Virus record (IMG/VR): IMGVR_UViG_3300032053_000340
Coordinates: 1 to 30,645 of that record
DNA from: a virus
DNA length: 30,645 nt
Strand: one strand, 5' to 3'
The notes under the pieces were generated by a model. The model saw only the letters and a list, made by a program, of their open reading frames with translations. It was not told the DNA's origin and ran no database searches. Positions 1-7,595 of the stretch are shown in pieces (position 1 is the stretch's first letter; each line of letters begins with the position of its first letter). The position numbers and the translations under genes are program-made.

Positions 1-181
1 CATAAGCATCCTGAAATGTTTTATTTGTACACATAGCAGATACTTTCTTCTCTTCCCACTCTAGACCTTCTACCAGTCTCTTTTCCACCATATCAACAAT
101 AACCTTCCAATCACCATTTTCATCTTTAGTTGCTACAGTGCCACTACTAAAAGCACGACCAACTACATTAAGTTTTGACAT
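1..181 (-). CDS. Hypothetical protein, N-terminal part only
   Basis: The gene enters from the left edge, so only about 60 N-terminal residues are visible and the end is missing. The start codon ATG (179-181) has a good ribosome binding site, AAAAGGAG, a few bases upstream. The visible part is mixed charged and hydrophobic with no motif I recognise. It is the last visible gene of the leftward replication block, directly downstream of the DnaQ-like exonuclease gene (16-base gap). Confidence 0.7.
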   Translation of the reverse strand, partial: MSKLNVVGRAFSSGTVATKDENGDWKVIVDMVEKRLVEGLEWEEKKVSAMCTNKTFQDAY

Positions 182-196
182 ATATAAAATCTCCTT

Positions 197-1090
197 TTAT
201 TTTGATAATCCTACTAACAAAGTCTTTCCTACGCTTTTAGGTAGTATTGATTTTCTTACTCTACCATAAGCACCACACTTGCATCTAAACAATGGGAACT
301 TACTTACCTGAGTATATGAATACTTATCGGGTATCATTTGAATATCAGAGCTTCCACAGTTAGGGCAAACTTCCTCATCAGATTCTACATACAAACCCAA
401 GTTTGGGTGTCCCTTAATCCAAGGGCGTAACTTCAAATATACATCCTCAAGTGTATCAACATCTCCATTATTATATTTCTGCATGTAAGCAAGAGCTTCA
501 TCGTCTCCAGCCACACATCTTTTCCATAGTTCAAAGGTGGTTTCCATTTTCTCTTGAAAACCAAATATCTTAGCTAGACCGTTTAAGCTGTTATGTGTAA
601 ACCCAAACTGCTTTCTAGCTACCAACATTGTATCAATTGTTTGGTATGGGCTTGTTGGAGGTAATCCATGAACGATAAATCTTGTGTTCATGTTAGGAAC
701 ATCAAAGCTATCACCGTTATGGGCAATGATAATATCTGCCTCATCAAGTAATTTCCAAAGACTTTTAACTATCCTACCATCATCCTCTTTTATAGCTTCC
801 TTACCAGTTAACCTATCAGTTAAAATTTCATCCCCAAATAACCACTTAGCACTCCATGTAAGCATGAACCATTCTGATATAACTTGGTCAGCACCTACAT
901 TTGCTTTCCACACGCTCTTCTGAAATATGAAAGCCTGTAGAGGTGATGTTTCAATATCAAATAAAAGAACCTTTGGAAGTTTCTTTTCTTCTGTATCGCC
1001 ACGCAAATATTTTATATAACATTTTGGATGTGACATTGCTGAATGTCTATGCTTACATCTAAATGTAAGTATACTTTCGTCTTTGCTCAT
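197..1090 (-). CDS. DnaQ-like (DEDD) 3'-5' exonuclease with C-terminal zinc ribbon
   Basis: The 297-residue protein carries the three exonuclease motifs of the RNase H-like DEDD superfamily: FDIETSP at 44-50 (acidic D45 and E47), HNGDSFD at 124-130, and a final Asp motif in YNNGDVDTLEDVY at 206-218. The C-terminus has a CPNC pair (242-245) and a CKC pair near 269-271, which should bind zinc. A Cys/His-rich stretch at 12-24 is a second possible metal site. There is no polymerase domain, so it is a stand-alone nuclease. Its place at the end of the replication block suggests a role in DNA repair, recombination or host DNA breakdown. The fold is confident; the exact substrate is not. Confidence 0.85.
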   Translation of the reverse strand: MSKDESILTFRCKHRHSAMSHPKCYIKYLRGDTEEKKLPKVLLFDIETSPLQAFIFQKSVWKANVGADQVISEWFMLTWSAKWLFGDEILTDRLTGKEAIKEDDGRIVKSLWKLLDEADIIIAHNGDSFDVPNMNTRFIVHGLPPTSPYQTIDTMLVARKQFGFTHNSLNGLAKIFGFQEKMETTFELWKRCVAGDDEALAYMQKYNNGDVDTLEDVYLKLRPWIKGHPNLGLYVESDEEVCPNCGSSDIQMIPDKYSYTQVSKFPLFRCKCGAYGRVRKSILPKSVGKTLLVGLSK

Positions 1091-1106
1091 TATTATTTTC
1101 TCCGTA

Positions 1107-1511
1107 TTACTTCTTTCTCATAAGCTTATGCTTAAATTTACCGGCTATATGCTTTTTAATTTCAGATATTTGCTCATCAGATAACTTGTAACTTTCCTTC
1201 ATACTGTCTAAAAATCCTTCATCAGTAAAATATCCTCCAAGAAAATATGAAATTCTATCACATAGTTGAATAAAAGTTATTGATATAGTTTTTCTACTTT
1301 TATCTATTAACACTTCTAAATCTTTAATTGGTCTACCATCAGAAACTAAGTCTAAGATATAAACATCAATGTCAGAAAGAAAACCTTCACTATGTAATTC
1401 TTTTATCTTACTTTCAATAATAAGAAGATTATTATACTCATCAGATTCTATGTCCTGAGTCGTCTTTATTGATACTTTATTCCTTAGTATATGCTGGACT
1501 ATCCATCCCAT
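1107..1511 (-). CDS. Hypothetical protein, possible helix-turn-helix
   Basis: This 134-residue protein has no family I can name. Residues about 45-85 (DVYILDLVSDGRPIKDLEVL and the helix after it) have the spacing of a sigma region 4-like helix-turn-helix, so DNA binding is possible but unproven. The C-terminus is basic (KFKHKLMRKK). Start ATG 1509-1511 is preceded by AAAGGAG with 7-base spacing. It overlaps the end of the upstream RecB/Cas4-like nuclease gene by 35 bases in another frame, so the two are probably translated together. Confidence 0.7.
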   Translation of the reverse strand: MGWIVQHILRNKVSIKTTQDIESDEYNNLLIIESKIKELHSEGFLSDIDVYILDLVSDGRPIKDLEVLIDKSRKTISITFIQLCDRISYFLGGYFTDEGFLDSMKESYKLSDEQISEIKKHIAGKFKHKLMRKK

Positions 1512-2184
1512 GCTGAAACTCCTTTAGGCAATCTTCTCTATAGGAGCATTGAAAACATGCCTTTCTAAATACTCCGTTCCTAACAAAATTTTTATTTTTG
1601 ATTGCCATAACTGCTTGTGGTATAATGTCATTAAATAGTGTTCTTGTAGCCGATTCATCATTGGTGTATCTAACTAAATTTCCAGTTGAAAGAGCCGCAT
1701 AGTAAACACCGGATGGAACAATATTATATAATTTCTTATAAGCCCAATTATAAAGAATGAATTGAATACTTTTTGATATATTGACTTGAGGTTTTCTTGC
1801 AGTTTTCCAATCAAATACTTTCCCATTGGAAATTCTATCCATCTTCCCAACAACAAATATATCATTATGAATTTCTATTTTAAATCTGAATTCTACATCA
1901 TCACCAACAGAAAGATATTTTTGAAAATGTTCGTGAAAATTATGTAAACACATTGAACCATAACTTAATGACTCGTTAGGTAATCTTTTTGCCATTTCGC
2001 CATAAAAATAACCCTGAGAAAATACTTCATTATCCCAATATGTTTCTATTGCACTATGAACAATTTCCCCAATAATCATTTCATTACTCGGAAGTGCTCT
2101 TTCTGGTTTGGATAATCTGTAGTATACTTTCCTATTGCATGAAATAAAATCTTCTAATAAAGAAGCTGAAATATATATTGACAC
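1477..2184 (-). CDS. Cas4/RecB-like PD-(D/E)XK exonuclease with predicted Fe-S cluster
   Basis: The 235-residue protein has the PD-(D/E)XK layout: an N-terminal CNRKVYYR region, GEIVHSAIE (about 39-47), GKMDRIS supplying the motif Asp, FDWKTARKP supplying the D/E-x-K pair, and QFILYNWAYKKLY as the QxxxY motif. One Cys near residue 16 and a C-terminal CFQCSYREDC group supply four cysteines, the pattern that holds a 4Fe-4S cluster in Cas4 and AddB-type nucleases. Start is GTG (2182-2184), directly after the stop of the preceding gene, with no strong ribosome binding site, so coupling is likely. There is no CRISPR array or other Cas gene here; a role in phage recombination is more plausible than adaptation. 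Confidence 0.85.
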   Translation of the reverse strand: MSIYISASLLEDFISCNRKVYYRLSKPERALPSNEMIIGEIVHSAIETYWDNEVFSQGYFYGEMAKRLPNESLSYGSMCLHNFHEHFQKYLSVGDDVEFRFKIEIHNDIFVVGKMDRISNGKVFDWKTARKPQVNISKSIQFILYNWAYKKLYNIVPSGVYYAALSTGNLVRYTNDESATRTLFNDIIPQAVMAIKNKNFVRNGVFRKACFQCSYREDCLKEFQHGMDSPAYTKE

Positions 2185-2559
2185 CTATAAACCAGCCGTT
2201 CTTTGATTTGAACATAAAGTTCTCCAAACTTCAATCATGGTTTTATAGACATCCATTAAAGATTTCTTTCCCTCAAGTTTAGCTATAACCTCGGCTAGTT
2301 TTATTCTTAGTGGCATTATTTCCCCATTCAAACCTCTAAACTTATATGTATTATCTATATAATTTACGGCAGGTGGTTTTCCTCCCTGAAAATATTGTTC
2401 GTCTGTGGTAGCTGTTTTAAATGTGTGTGCTTCCCATTCTTTTATTTCATTGTCTAATGTGAGCTTTTCATACATCAATTGGGATATTTCCTGTGTCAGT
2501 TTAATAAGTTCATCAAAATCTGGGATACTTTTTAGTACATCTTCTGGGCTAGTTTTCAT
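2185..2559 (-). CDS. Hypothetical coiled-coil protein
   Basis: This 124-residue protein is rich in charged heptad-like segments (about 15-45 and 80-110) and is probably helical or coiled coil. The family is not recognised. It is the first gene behind the sigma-70-like promoter at 2582-2610, with ribosome binding site AAGGAG before ATG 2557-2559. Its stop abuts the GTG of the Cas4/RecB-like nuclease gene, so a partner role for that nuclease is possible by position only. Confidence 0.7.
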   Translation of the reverse strand: MKTSPEDVLKSIPDFDELIKLTQEISQLMYEKLTLDNEIKEWEAHTFKTATTDEQYFQGGKPPAVNYIDNTYKFRGLNGEIMPLRIKLAEVIAKLEGKKSLMDVYKTMIEVWRTLCSNQRTAGL

Positions 2560-2581
2560 AATTTCTCCTTATTCTAAGGGT

Positions 2582-2610
2582 ATTATACCACATATATTAG
2601 ATTTTGTCAA
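2582..2610 (-). promoter_or_regulatory. Sigma-70-like promoter
   Basis: On the minus strand, TTGACA (2605-2610), a 17-base spacer and TATAAT (2582-2587) are both perfect consensus boxes, with a TGG extended -10 element just upstream of TATAAT. It would start transcription near 2575 toward the genes at 2559 and below. It lies just downstream of the upstream gene's stop. Confidence 0.9.
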
Positions 2611-2614
2611 GGGT

Positions 2615-3013
2615 TTATACCCACCCAATTTCTAGTTTTTCTTCTATGGATTTGTATATTTCACAGATTCTAAACATTAAGTCTATGTCTGATATGGTGA
2701 TTGTGGTTTCTTTTCCAATTCGTGTTTCTGCTATTGCCCCAACAAAAGATATATAGGAATTATCCTGCTCATACACATGTAAAGGATTAATATCTAAATC
2801 TTCTTTCCATCCACTAAAGTCAAAGATGGTCAATATTATTTCAGAAATTGAATCCTCATCTATGTTTAAGATTTTCGACATGCTCGAATTTGATGACCCA
2901 GATACGCACATTAATAGAATCTCGTTTGATGCCATAAGGTCAACGAGTTCCGGTGCTATCCCAAAACTTTCCATGTAGAACTGTCTAACTACTTCCCATC
3001 TCTTTTCGTTCAT
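2615..3013 (-). CDS. Hypothetical protein
   Basis: The protein has 132 residues from the start I prefer, ATG 3011-3013, because AGAGGTG sits at proper spacing upstream. The alternative ATG at 3031 contains that ribosome binding site within its own coding. Residues 50-70 (ILNIDEDSISEIILTIFDF) look helical; no family recognised. It overlaps the end of the Hjc-like nuclease gene in another frame. Confidence 0.7.
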   Translation of the reverse strand: MNEKRWEVVRQFYMESFGIAPELVDLMASNEILLMCVSGSSNSSMSKILNIDEDSISEIILTIFDFSGWKEDLDINPLHVYEQDNSYISFVGAIAETRIGKETTITISDIDLMFRICEIYKSIEEKLEIGWV

Positions 3014-3422
3014 TTTTAAGCACCTCTTCATGTAGCTCTGTTACTTTATTTATTATTTCACAGAAGGTATCTAAGTCCATAGCTACAAACACCTTTATGC
3101 CCTCTCTTGCTCCTGAAAACTTACCCATCATTAAAGGAATTGAATTAGAGTTTGACGAGTCTTCTATTATCTTATCAAGCCATTCCTTCTTTAATGTAAG
3201 TTGAGTAGCCCCTCCGTACCCCACTTTTGCCTCTATCCTAAACTTTTTTTCAAACGATTCTATAGTACCAACAACATCACCCTGTAGGTCTGGTTCGTGG
3301 AGAGCAGTACCAATAGCCCCGCTTAGGGGTATCCTCTTCCACGAACTTTTCCTAATGTTGTTATTTAAGATTTCCGCTATTAATCTTTCAAATGAACTTC
3401 CTTTTTGTTTACCTTTTAGCAA
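2985..3422 (-). CDS. Hjc/RecU-like Holliday junction resolvase family nuclease
   Basis: The 145-residue protein begins KGSSFERLIAEIL, the N-terminal Glu-bearing helix of archaeal-type Holliday junction resolvases, followed by DLQGDVVG (active-site Asp about 50-54) and RIEAKVGYGG (E-x-K). These form the PD-(D/E)XK catalytic set, and the length fits the family. The start is TTG (3420-3422), supported by AGGAG 7 bases upstream. A junction-resolving or structure-specific nuclease fits its place next to the helicase. The specific activity is inferred. Confidence 0.75.
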   Translation of the reverse strand: MLKGKQKGSSFERLIAEILNNNIRKSSWKRIPLSGAIGTALHEPDLQGDVVGTIESFEKKFRIEAKVGYGGATQLTLKKEWLDKIIEDSSNSNSIPLMMGKFSGAREGIKVFVAMDLDTFCEIINKVTELHEEVLKNERKEMGSS

Positions 3423-3432
3423 TGTTAATCTC

Positions 3433-4716
3433 CTATTTGTTTTCTATTCTATTAGACTCAGGGTCAAACTTTAAAGTCACCGTTCCTACCGGCCCATTTC
3501 TTGCCTTTAGAATTAGAAACTCCATAGAATTTTTATACTTGGTTTCTTTATTATAATACTCATCTCTATATAAACCAATTACAAAATCAGCGTCTTCTTC
3601 TAAGTTTCCTGATTGTCTAAGGTCTGACATTACTGGACGTTTATTCTCTCTAGCCTCAACACCACGATTTAGCTGTGATACGCCTACTACGCATATCTTC
3701 TGATCATTTGCTATTAACTTGCACATTCTTGAAATTTGACCAAGTTCCGCTGTTTGATTATCTCCACGTTCAGCAAGAAGCTGTAAGTAATCTATATAAA
3801 CAACTTCGATACCCTTAGTGGCTCTGAATTTATAGATGGTTGATTCCATATAATGAATATCAGAATTAAACTTTGTATCAATGTAGATTGGGTACTCCCT
3901 AATTCTTCTCATCGAAGCACCTATCATTTCTATCTGTGGTTTATCTAGTATTCCTAATCTTATGTTCTGAATAGAAACGCCTGATTCTATAGCAACTAAT
4001 CTTTCAACTAGAGATTGATAATTCATTTCCTTTTCAAAGAAAAGAATTGGAACTCCTGCTCTTCCATCCGCTATAATTGAATTACAAAGTAACGCTGTTT
4101 TACCACTACCGGGTCTACCACCTATTACCCACCAGTCTCCCTGTGACTTTCCTCCAGTGGTAACATTAACATCTTTTAATCCCCAAGAGTGACCACGTAC
4201 ACCAGGATTTCCTGTTCTAGCTACAATATCATCAAAGGATTTCTTAATCCCATCCCCAATGTGAACCGTAGCACCTCCACCAGATGTCTCAGTTAAGTCA
4301 TCTAATGTCTTTCTAAAATCTCTAATTGAGTCTTCTACATTATCTAGTGTTAGATTATTAGCCTTTACTTTAGCGGCTGATTCGGCAAAGACTCTTCCTT
4401 TATATGATAGTATTAATTGATTACAATACTCTTTTAGATTGTCTTTATTCCATTCCTGTGCTACAATCCAGTCTAGATATTTTTTATCCCCGACTTTAGA
4501 TAAGTTACCTGAGCTTTCTAAAGAGCTAGACACCATTTGTAAATCTGGAACTAACTGCTTATCGTTTAATAACTCTATTTCCTGGTATATAAGTTGATTT
4601 GGTACAGAGGACATCATAAAAAATCGAACATCTGTTCCATAATACAAATCAGGGTATTTTAATAGAGTAGATAATACCGCAATCTCATGGTCCGTAGAAA
4701 ATAGTTTATCTGCCAT
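3433..4716 (-). CDS. dnaB: DnaB-type replicative DNA helicase
   Basis: The 427-residue protein has the DnaB two-domain layout: an N-terminal helical domain (about 1-105) and a RecA-like ATPase domain. Walker A is GGRPGSGKT at 199-207 and Walker B is VVYIDYLQLL at 305-314. Downstream are SQLNRGVE and DLRQSGNLEEDAD, the DnaB H3/H4 motifs. It should unwind the fork 5'-3' as a hexamer. GGAGG precedes ATG 4714-4716, which abuts the stop of the upstream gene. It is close to the usual DnaB length with no truncation. Confidence 0.93.
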   Translation of the reverse strand: MADKLFSTDHEIAVLSTLLKYPDLYYGTDVRFFMMSSVPNQLIYQEIELLNDKQLVPDLQMVSSSLESSGNLSKVGDKKYLDWIVAQEWNKDNLKEYCNQLILSYKGRVFAESAAKVKANNLTLDNVEDSIRDFRKTLDDLTETSGGGATVHIGDGIKKSFDDIVARTGNPGVRGHSWGLKDVNVTTGGKSQGDWWVIGGRPGSGKTALLCNSIIADGRAGVPILFFEKEMNYQSLVERLVAIESGVSIQNIRLGILDKPQIEMIGASMRRIREYPIYIDTKFNSDIHYMESTIYKFRATKGIEVVYIDYLQLLAERGDNQTAELGQISRMCKLIANDQKICVVGVSQLNRGVEARENKRPVMSDLRQSGNLEEDADFVIGLYRDEYYNKETKYKNSMEFLILKARNGPVGTVTLKFDPESNRIENK

Positions 4717-5127
4717 TTACTTATCCTCCTTTGGACCTTCTAGATATTTGTTAGCCTTTTCAGGGTCAATCTTTTTTACCTTAGCTATATCTTTTTCCAT
4801 GTCAGATATTCTTTTTTCTAGGCTAAACATAGAAGTCATAGCCATATTAGATTCAAGTGTTTTTTCTAGCTTGTTCTTACATATTGTAAATAATAATCCG
4901 TATGGAAATTCGGTTGGGGTATCTATACGAGATGCGTCTATTATAGAAAAGAATACTGATGTTTTCCCAAATAGTTTTACTAGTTGATTAAATCTTATAA
5001 TCTCTGAACGTCCTACATCAAGTCCCATCACAACTCCGTAGAATTGTGCTAAAACTACTCCTGCATTTGGAGCTGTATTTAATCTAGAGAAATATAATTC
5101 TGATAAATTTTCAGGCAATTCTGTCAT
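4717..5127 (-). CDS. Hypothetical protein upstream of helicase (possible loader)
   Basis: The 136-residue protein has a globular N-terminal two thirds and a charged, coiled-coil-like C-terminus (about 98-136). Family not recognised. Its stop abuts the dnaB-like start, so the two are co-translated. A helicase loader or accessory protein is a positional guess only, since no AAA+ motif is present. AAAGGAG precedes ATG 5125-5127. Confidence 0.65.
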   Translation of the reverse strand: MTELPENLSELYFSRLNTAPNAGVVLAQFYGVVMGLDVGRSEIIRFNQLVKLFGKTSVFFSIIDASRIDTPTEFPYGLLFTICKNKLEKTLESNMAMTSMFSLEKRISDMEKDIAKVKKIDPEKANKYLEGPKEDK

Positions 5128-5418
5128 TTACTTCTCCTTTAGGGGGTTTAAATCAACTCCTGCATCATTTAAAACCTGATGAATTCCCACCTCAATGCCC
5201 ATTATTTGATTATGTTTTAAATCTAATTCTAGGTGATAGTTAAGTGCTTCTATTATTTCGTGGATAAGAGTACTATTAAACAAATCAGATTCAATATCAT
5301 TAGCAACCGAAATGGTTTTATCCTTAAAGCTACAAAAACCTACGTTACCAATGCTTTGTTCATATGTCTTAGAAAAATCTAAGTTGTACTCATATCCCAG
5401 TATATTTATTTTTTTCAT
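5128..5418 (-). CDS. Small phage metallopeptidase-like protein (HEIIE)
   Basis: The 96-residue protein has HEIIEALN at 53-60 followed by a leucine- and His-rich helix and the C-terminal GIEVGIHQVLND. This layout is typical of short phage proteins annotated as metallopeptidase-like. The third ligand position of HExxH is Glu (E57), so catalysis is uncertain. The start ATG 5416-5418 has no ribosome binding site at normal distance. The only good one (AAGGAG, overlapping the upstream stop at 5455) lies beyond a 10-bp hairpin, listed separately. Confidence 0.7.
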   Translation of the reverse strand: MKKINILGYEYNLDFSKTYEQSIGNVGFCSFKDKTISVANDIESDLFNSTLIHEIIEALNYHLELDLKHNQIMGIEVGIHQVLNDAGVDLNPLKEK

Positions 5419-5423
5419 GGGTA

Positions 5424-5447
5424 GGGGGCTACTATTAAGTAGCCCCC
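5424..5447 (-). promoter_or_regulatory. Hairpin between Shine-Dalgarno and start codon
   Basis: GGGGGCTACT (5424-5433) and AGTAGCCCCC (5438-5447) form a perfect 10-bp stem with a 4-base loop. On the minus-strand mRNA it lies between AAGGAG (near 5451-5456) and the ATG at 5418. Looping it out leaves about 7-9 bases between them. No U-run follows on either strand, which argues against an intrinsic terminator. Confidence 0.75.
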
Positions 5448-5454
5448 AATCTCC

Positions 5455-6264
5455 TTACTTATTTTTAAATAAAGCTTCAACTTCACTATTAACTGAGTCC
5501 ATTAATTCTTTAGGAAGAACTGTGGCTCCGGCTTCTGATGCTTTTTGTCTAGCACGTCTAGCGGAGAATATATCCTTTAAAGATACTCCTCTTTGTAAAT
5601 CAACTAGTTCGGTAGCCGTTAGTTTAACAGTTACTGAATCTAAATCATATAAATCTTTTTCATCTTTTACAACTGGTTTCTCAGATGTTTGGCCGGCTAT
5701 AGGAGTAATGATTTTATTTTTACCTGAACCTGATATAACAAAGGTTAAATCATATCCAGTAAGACCTACACGCTCTCCTTTACTATCCAAGATTGCGTTA
5801 TTAATCGCGTCTAATTGGTCAAATAAGGTTACTCCTCTGGAAAGAACTTTGATCTTCATAGAGGGTGTTGATTCTCCAGTAACAATCTCACCACACTTAC
5901 TACATGCGGTTGGTCCTTGATTTGATGGGGCGTGCGATTCTGCACCACATTTAGAACATGTTCTAACTAATGTCTTATCTAGTACATTGACTAGATTTAC
6001 TGTTCTACGTGGAGACCATTTAGCCTCGTCTTTATAGGTATCGGGAAACTGCATCATAATCATTTTATTATTAGCACATACTGGGCAATCCTCTCCAATA
6101 CACTGAACAGTAGCTCTGTTAATATAGTGGGTCTGAATTGCTAAATAACCGTCTGTAAGAATTCTTACAGTTGATGTGGAATTCATATCTAAAAATAATG
6201 TTTTCTTAAATTCGGATGTGAAAGCCTGTTTTTCTCTTGTTGTTCCAAATGATGTTAGCGGCAT
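5455..6264 (-). CDS. Zinc-binding protein, probable single-stranded DNA-binding protein
   Basis: The 269-residue protein lies between the recA and helicase genes. It has a CPVC-type cluster (C55, C60, C63) followed by a second Cys pair set (C103/C106 and C121/C124), then a beta-rich region with TPSMKIKVLSRGV and GYDLTFVISGSG. Zinc-binding ssDNA-binding proteins of the T4 gp32 type have a comparable arrangement, and position supports that role. I see no acidic tail at the extreme C-terminus, which is unusual for an SSB. A different zinc-ribbon DNA-binding function is the main alternative. AAAGGAG precedes ATG 6262-6264. Confidence 0.6.
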   Translation of the reverse strand: MPLTSFGTTREKQAFTSEFKKTLFLDMNSTSTVRILTDGYLAIQTHYINRATVQCIGEDCPVCANNKMIMMQFPDTYKDEAKWSPRRTVNLVNVLDKTLVRTCSKCGAESHAPSNQGPTACSKCGEIVTGESTPSMKIKVLSRGVTLFDQLDAINNAILDSKGERVGLTGYDLTFVISGSGKNKIITPIAGQTSEKPVVKDEKDLYDLDSVTVKLTATELVDLQRGVSLKDIFSARRARQKASEAGATVLPKELMDSVNSEVEALFKNK

Positions 6265-6265
6265 T

Positions 6266-6574
6266 TTATTTTTCTCCTTTTTGTGAATTCATTGATTTTA
6301 GAAGATTTTCAAACGTTATACGTCTTTCCTCTTCTAGGAATTCATTGGCTGATTCTATTGCTTCTAGGCTAGTTAACTTAGGCTCTGAGGCTCTTAACTT
6401 AGCGTACTGCATATATGTCCATTCTGTATCTATAAGTTGAAGGTATCTTAGTAACCTCATTGCCTCTGGGTTAGATGCGACTATTTCAGGTATTTCTGTT
6501 ATTGTGTCTGATACTCTTAGTGGCTCAAACTGAACCAACTGCCATGTTCTTTCTAATGTAATTGATTTATTCAT
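6266..6574 (-). CDS. Hypothetical helical protein
   Basis: From ATG 6572-6574 the protein has 102 residues, begins MNKSITLERTW, and is predicted helical and acidic at the C-terminus. GAGGAG lies 7 bases upstream, and the longer in-frame start at 6595 would contain that site. It overlaps the end of recA by 8 bases and ends 1 base before the SSB candidate. Conserved placement suggests a recombination accessory role, but no family is recognised. Confidence 0.7.
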   Translation of the reverse strand: MNKSITLERTWQLVQFEPLRVSDTITEIPEIVASNPEAMRLLRYLQLIDTEWTYMQYAKLRASEPKLTSLEAIESANEFLEEERRITFENLLKSMNSQKGEK

Positions 6575-7595
6575 CCTTTTTCTCCTCGTCTTCATCCTCT
6601 AGTTGCGCCTCTATAGCGTCTACATCAATAGATGTATACTTATTAAGTACATTATACACCCCTTCTTTGATTTTGTCAAGGGTCTCAGGGTTCTTCTCTA
6701 GGTAAGCTCCAGCAGCTATTTTACCTTGACCAAGAGTAATGTCATCAAATCTATAGTAAGAACCTTTCTTCTTAATCACCCCAATCATAGAACAGAAATC
6801 CACAGCATCCGAATATATATCTATTCCCTTTCCAAATATAATTGGAATAGTATAACTTCTAAATGGTGCAGATAACTTGTTCTTCTTTATAACAAATTTA
6901 GTGGTAATTCCGACTATCTCATTACCAACTTTCAGGTCTTGAGCCTTTCCCAAGGAAATTCTTAGGCTAGCGAAGTGCTTTAATGCATGACCACCAGGAG
7001 TTGTGAACGATGGCATGTATGCCCCAATCTTATCTCTAACTTGATTTAAAAGGATAAGAGCTACATTATTTTTATCAATACTATCCACGTTTCTACGTAA
7101 GAATTTTGTAAGCATTCTAGCTACTAGTCCTACGTTAGCGTCTGCAAACTCATCATCCTTTTCTTTAAATGGAGCAAGAGCGCCAATAGAGTCTAGTATT
7201 ACTACAGCAAATTCTTTTGAGTTAATTCCAGATTCCATCATAATAAAAGCATCTTCAGCAGTATCTGGATTTAAGATTACAAACTTATTCTTATCAAACT
7301 CCTCACCTATCATGTCCTTTAGTAAGGTGTAGTCTAACATATGTTCTGCATCTACATAGAGGACTTTTAATTCCATCTTCAAAGCTTCTTTAACTACTGA
7401 TAAACATAAGGTTGTTTTACCACCGCCCTCGCTTCCATATATTTCTGTAATTTTTCCTCTTGGAATACCTCCTACTCCTATTGATACATCTAAAGATAGG
7501 CTACCTGTAGATATAACGTCTATCCTATCTGTATCTTTCTTTAGTACAATATCACCAAACTGCTCTATAATCCCGTCAATAAAATCTGAATTCAC
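6567..7595 (-). CDS. recA: RecA-family recombinase
   Basis: The 342-residue protein has GSEGGGKT at 54-61 (Walker A), VVILDSIGAL at 131-140 (Walker B), the LLNQVRDKIG motif, and TTPGGHALKHFASLR matching the RecA L2 region. It catalyses homologous pairing and strand exchange on ssDNA filaments. The length is near bacterial RecA and the C-terminus is acidic (EDEDEEKKDE). Start is GTG (7593-7595) with AAGGAGG just upstream, overlapping the previous stop as GTGA. A promoter is embedded in its 3' part. Confidence 0.95.
   Translation of the reverse strand: MNSDFIDGIIEQFGDIVLKKDTDRIDVISTGSLSLDVSIGVGGIPRGKITEIYGSEGGGKTTLCLSVVKEALKMELKVLYVDAEHMLDYTLLKDMIGEEFDKNKFVILNPDTAEDAFIMMESGINSKEFAVVILDSIGALAPFKEKDDEFADANVGLVARMLTKFLRRNVDSIDKNNVALILLNQVRDKIGAYMPSFTTPGGHALKHFASLRISLGKAQDLKVGNEIVGITTKFVIKKNKLSAPFRSYTIPIIFGKGIDIYSDAVDFCSMIGVIKKKGSYYRFDDITLGQGKIAAGAYLEKNPETLDKIKEGVYNVLNKYTSIDVDAIEAQLEDEDEEKKDE
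6651..6679 (-). promoter_or_regulatory. Sigma-70-like promoter inside recA
   Basis: Minus-strand TTGACA (6674-6679), 17-base spacer, TATAAT (6651-6656). Both boxes are perfect although the DNA also codes for the RecA C-terminus. It would give extra transcription of the SSB candidate and helicase genes relative to recA. Confidence 0.8.

Noticed and set aside
1477-2184. The Cas4-like nuclease as evidence for a CRISPR locus.
   Set aside because: No repeat-spacer array or other Cas gene occurs in the window; phages often carry stand-alone Cas4/RecB-like nucleases.
5424-5447. The strong hairpin as an intrinsic terminator after the SSB candidate.
   Set aside because: Neither strand has a U-run after the stem, and a gene start follows within 6 bases on the minus strand.
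5312-5920. A 202-residue plus-strand ORF.
   Set aside because: It lies opposite the SSB candidate and metallopeptidase-like genes and shows no ribosome binding site or motif; it is an antisense shadow.
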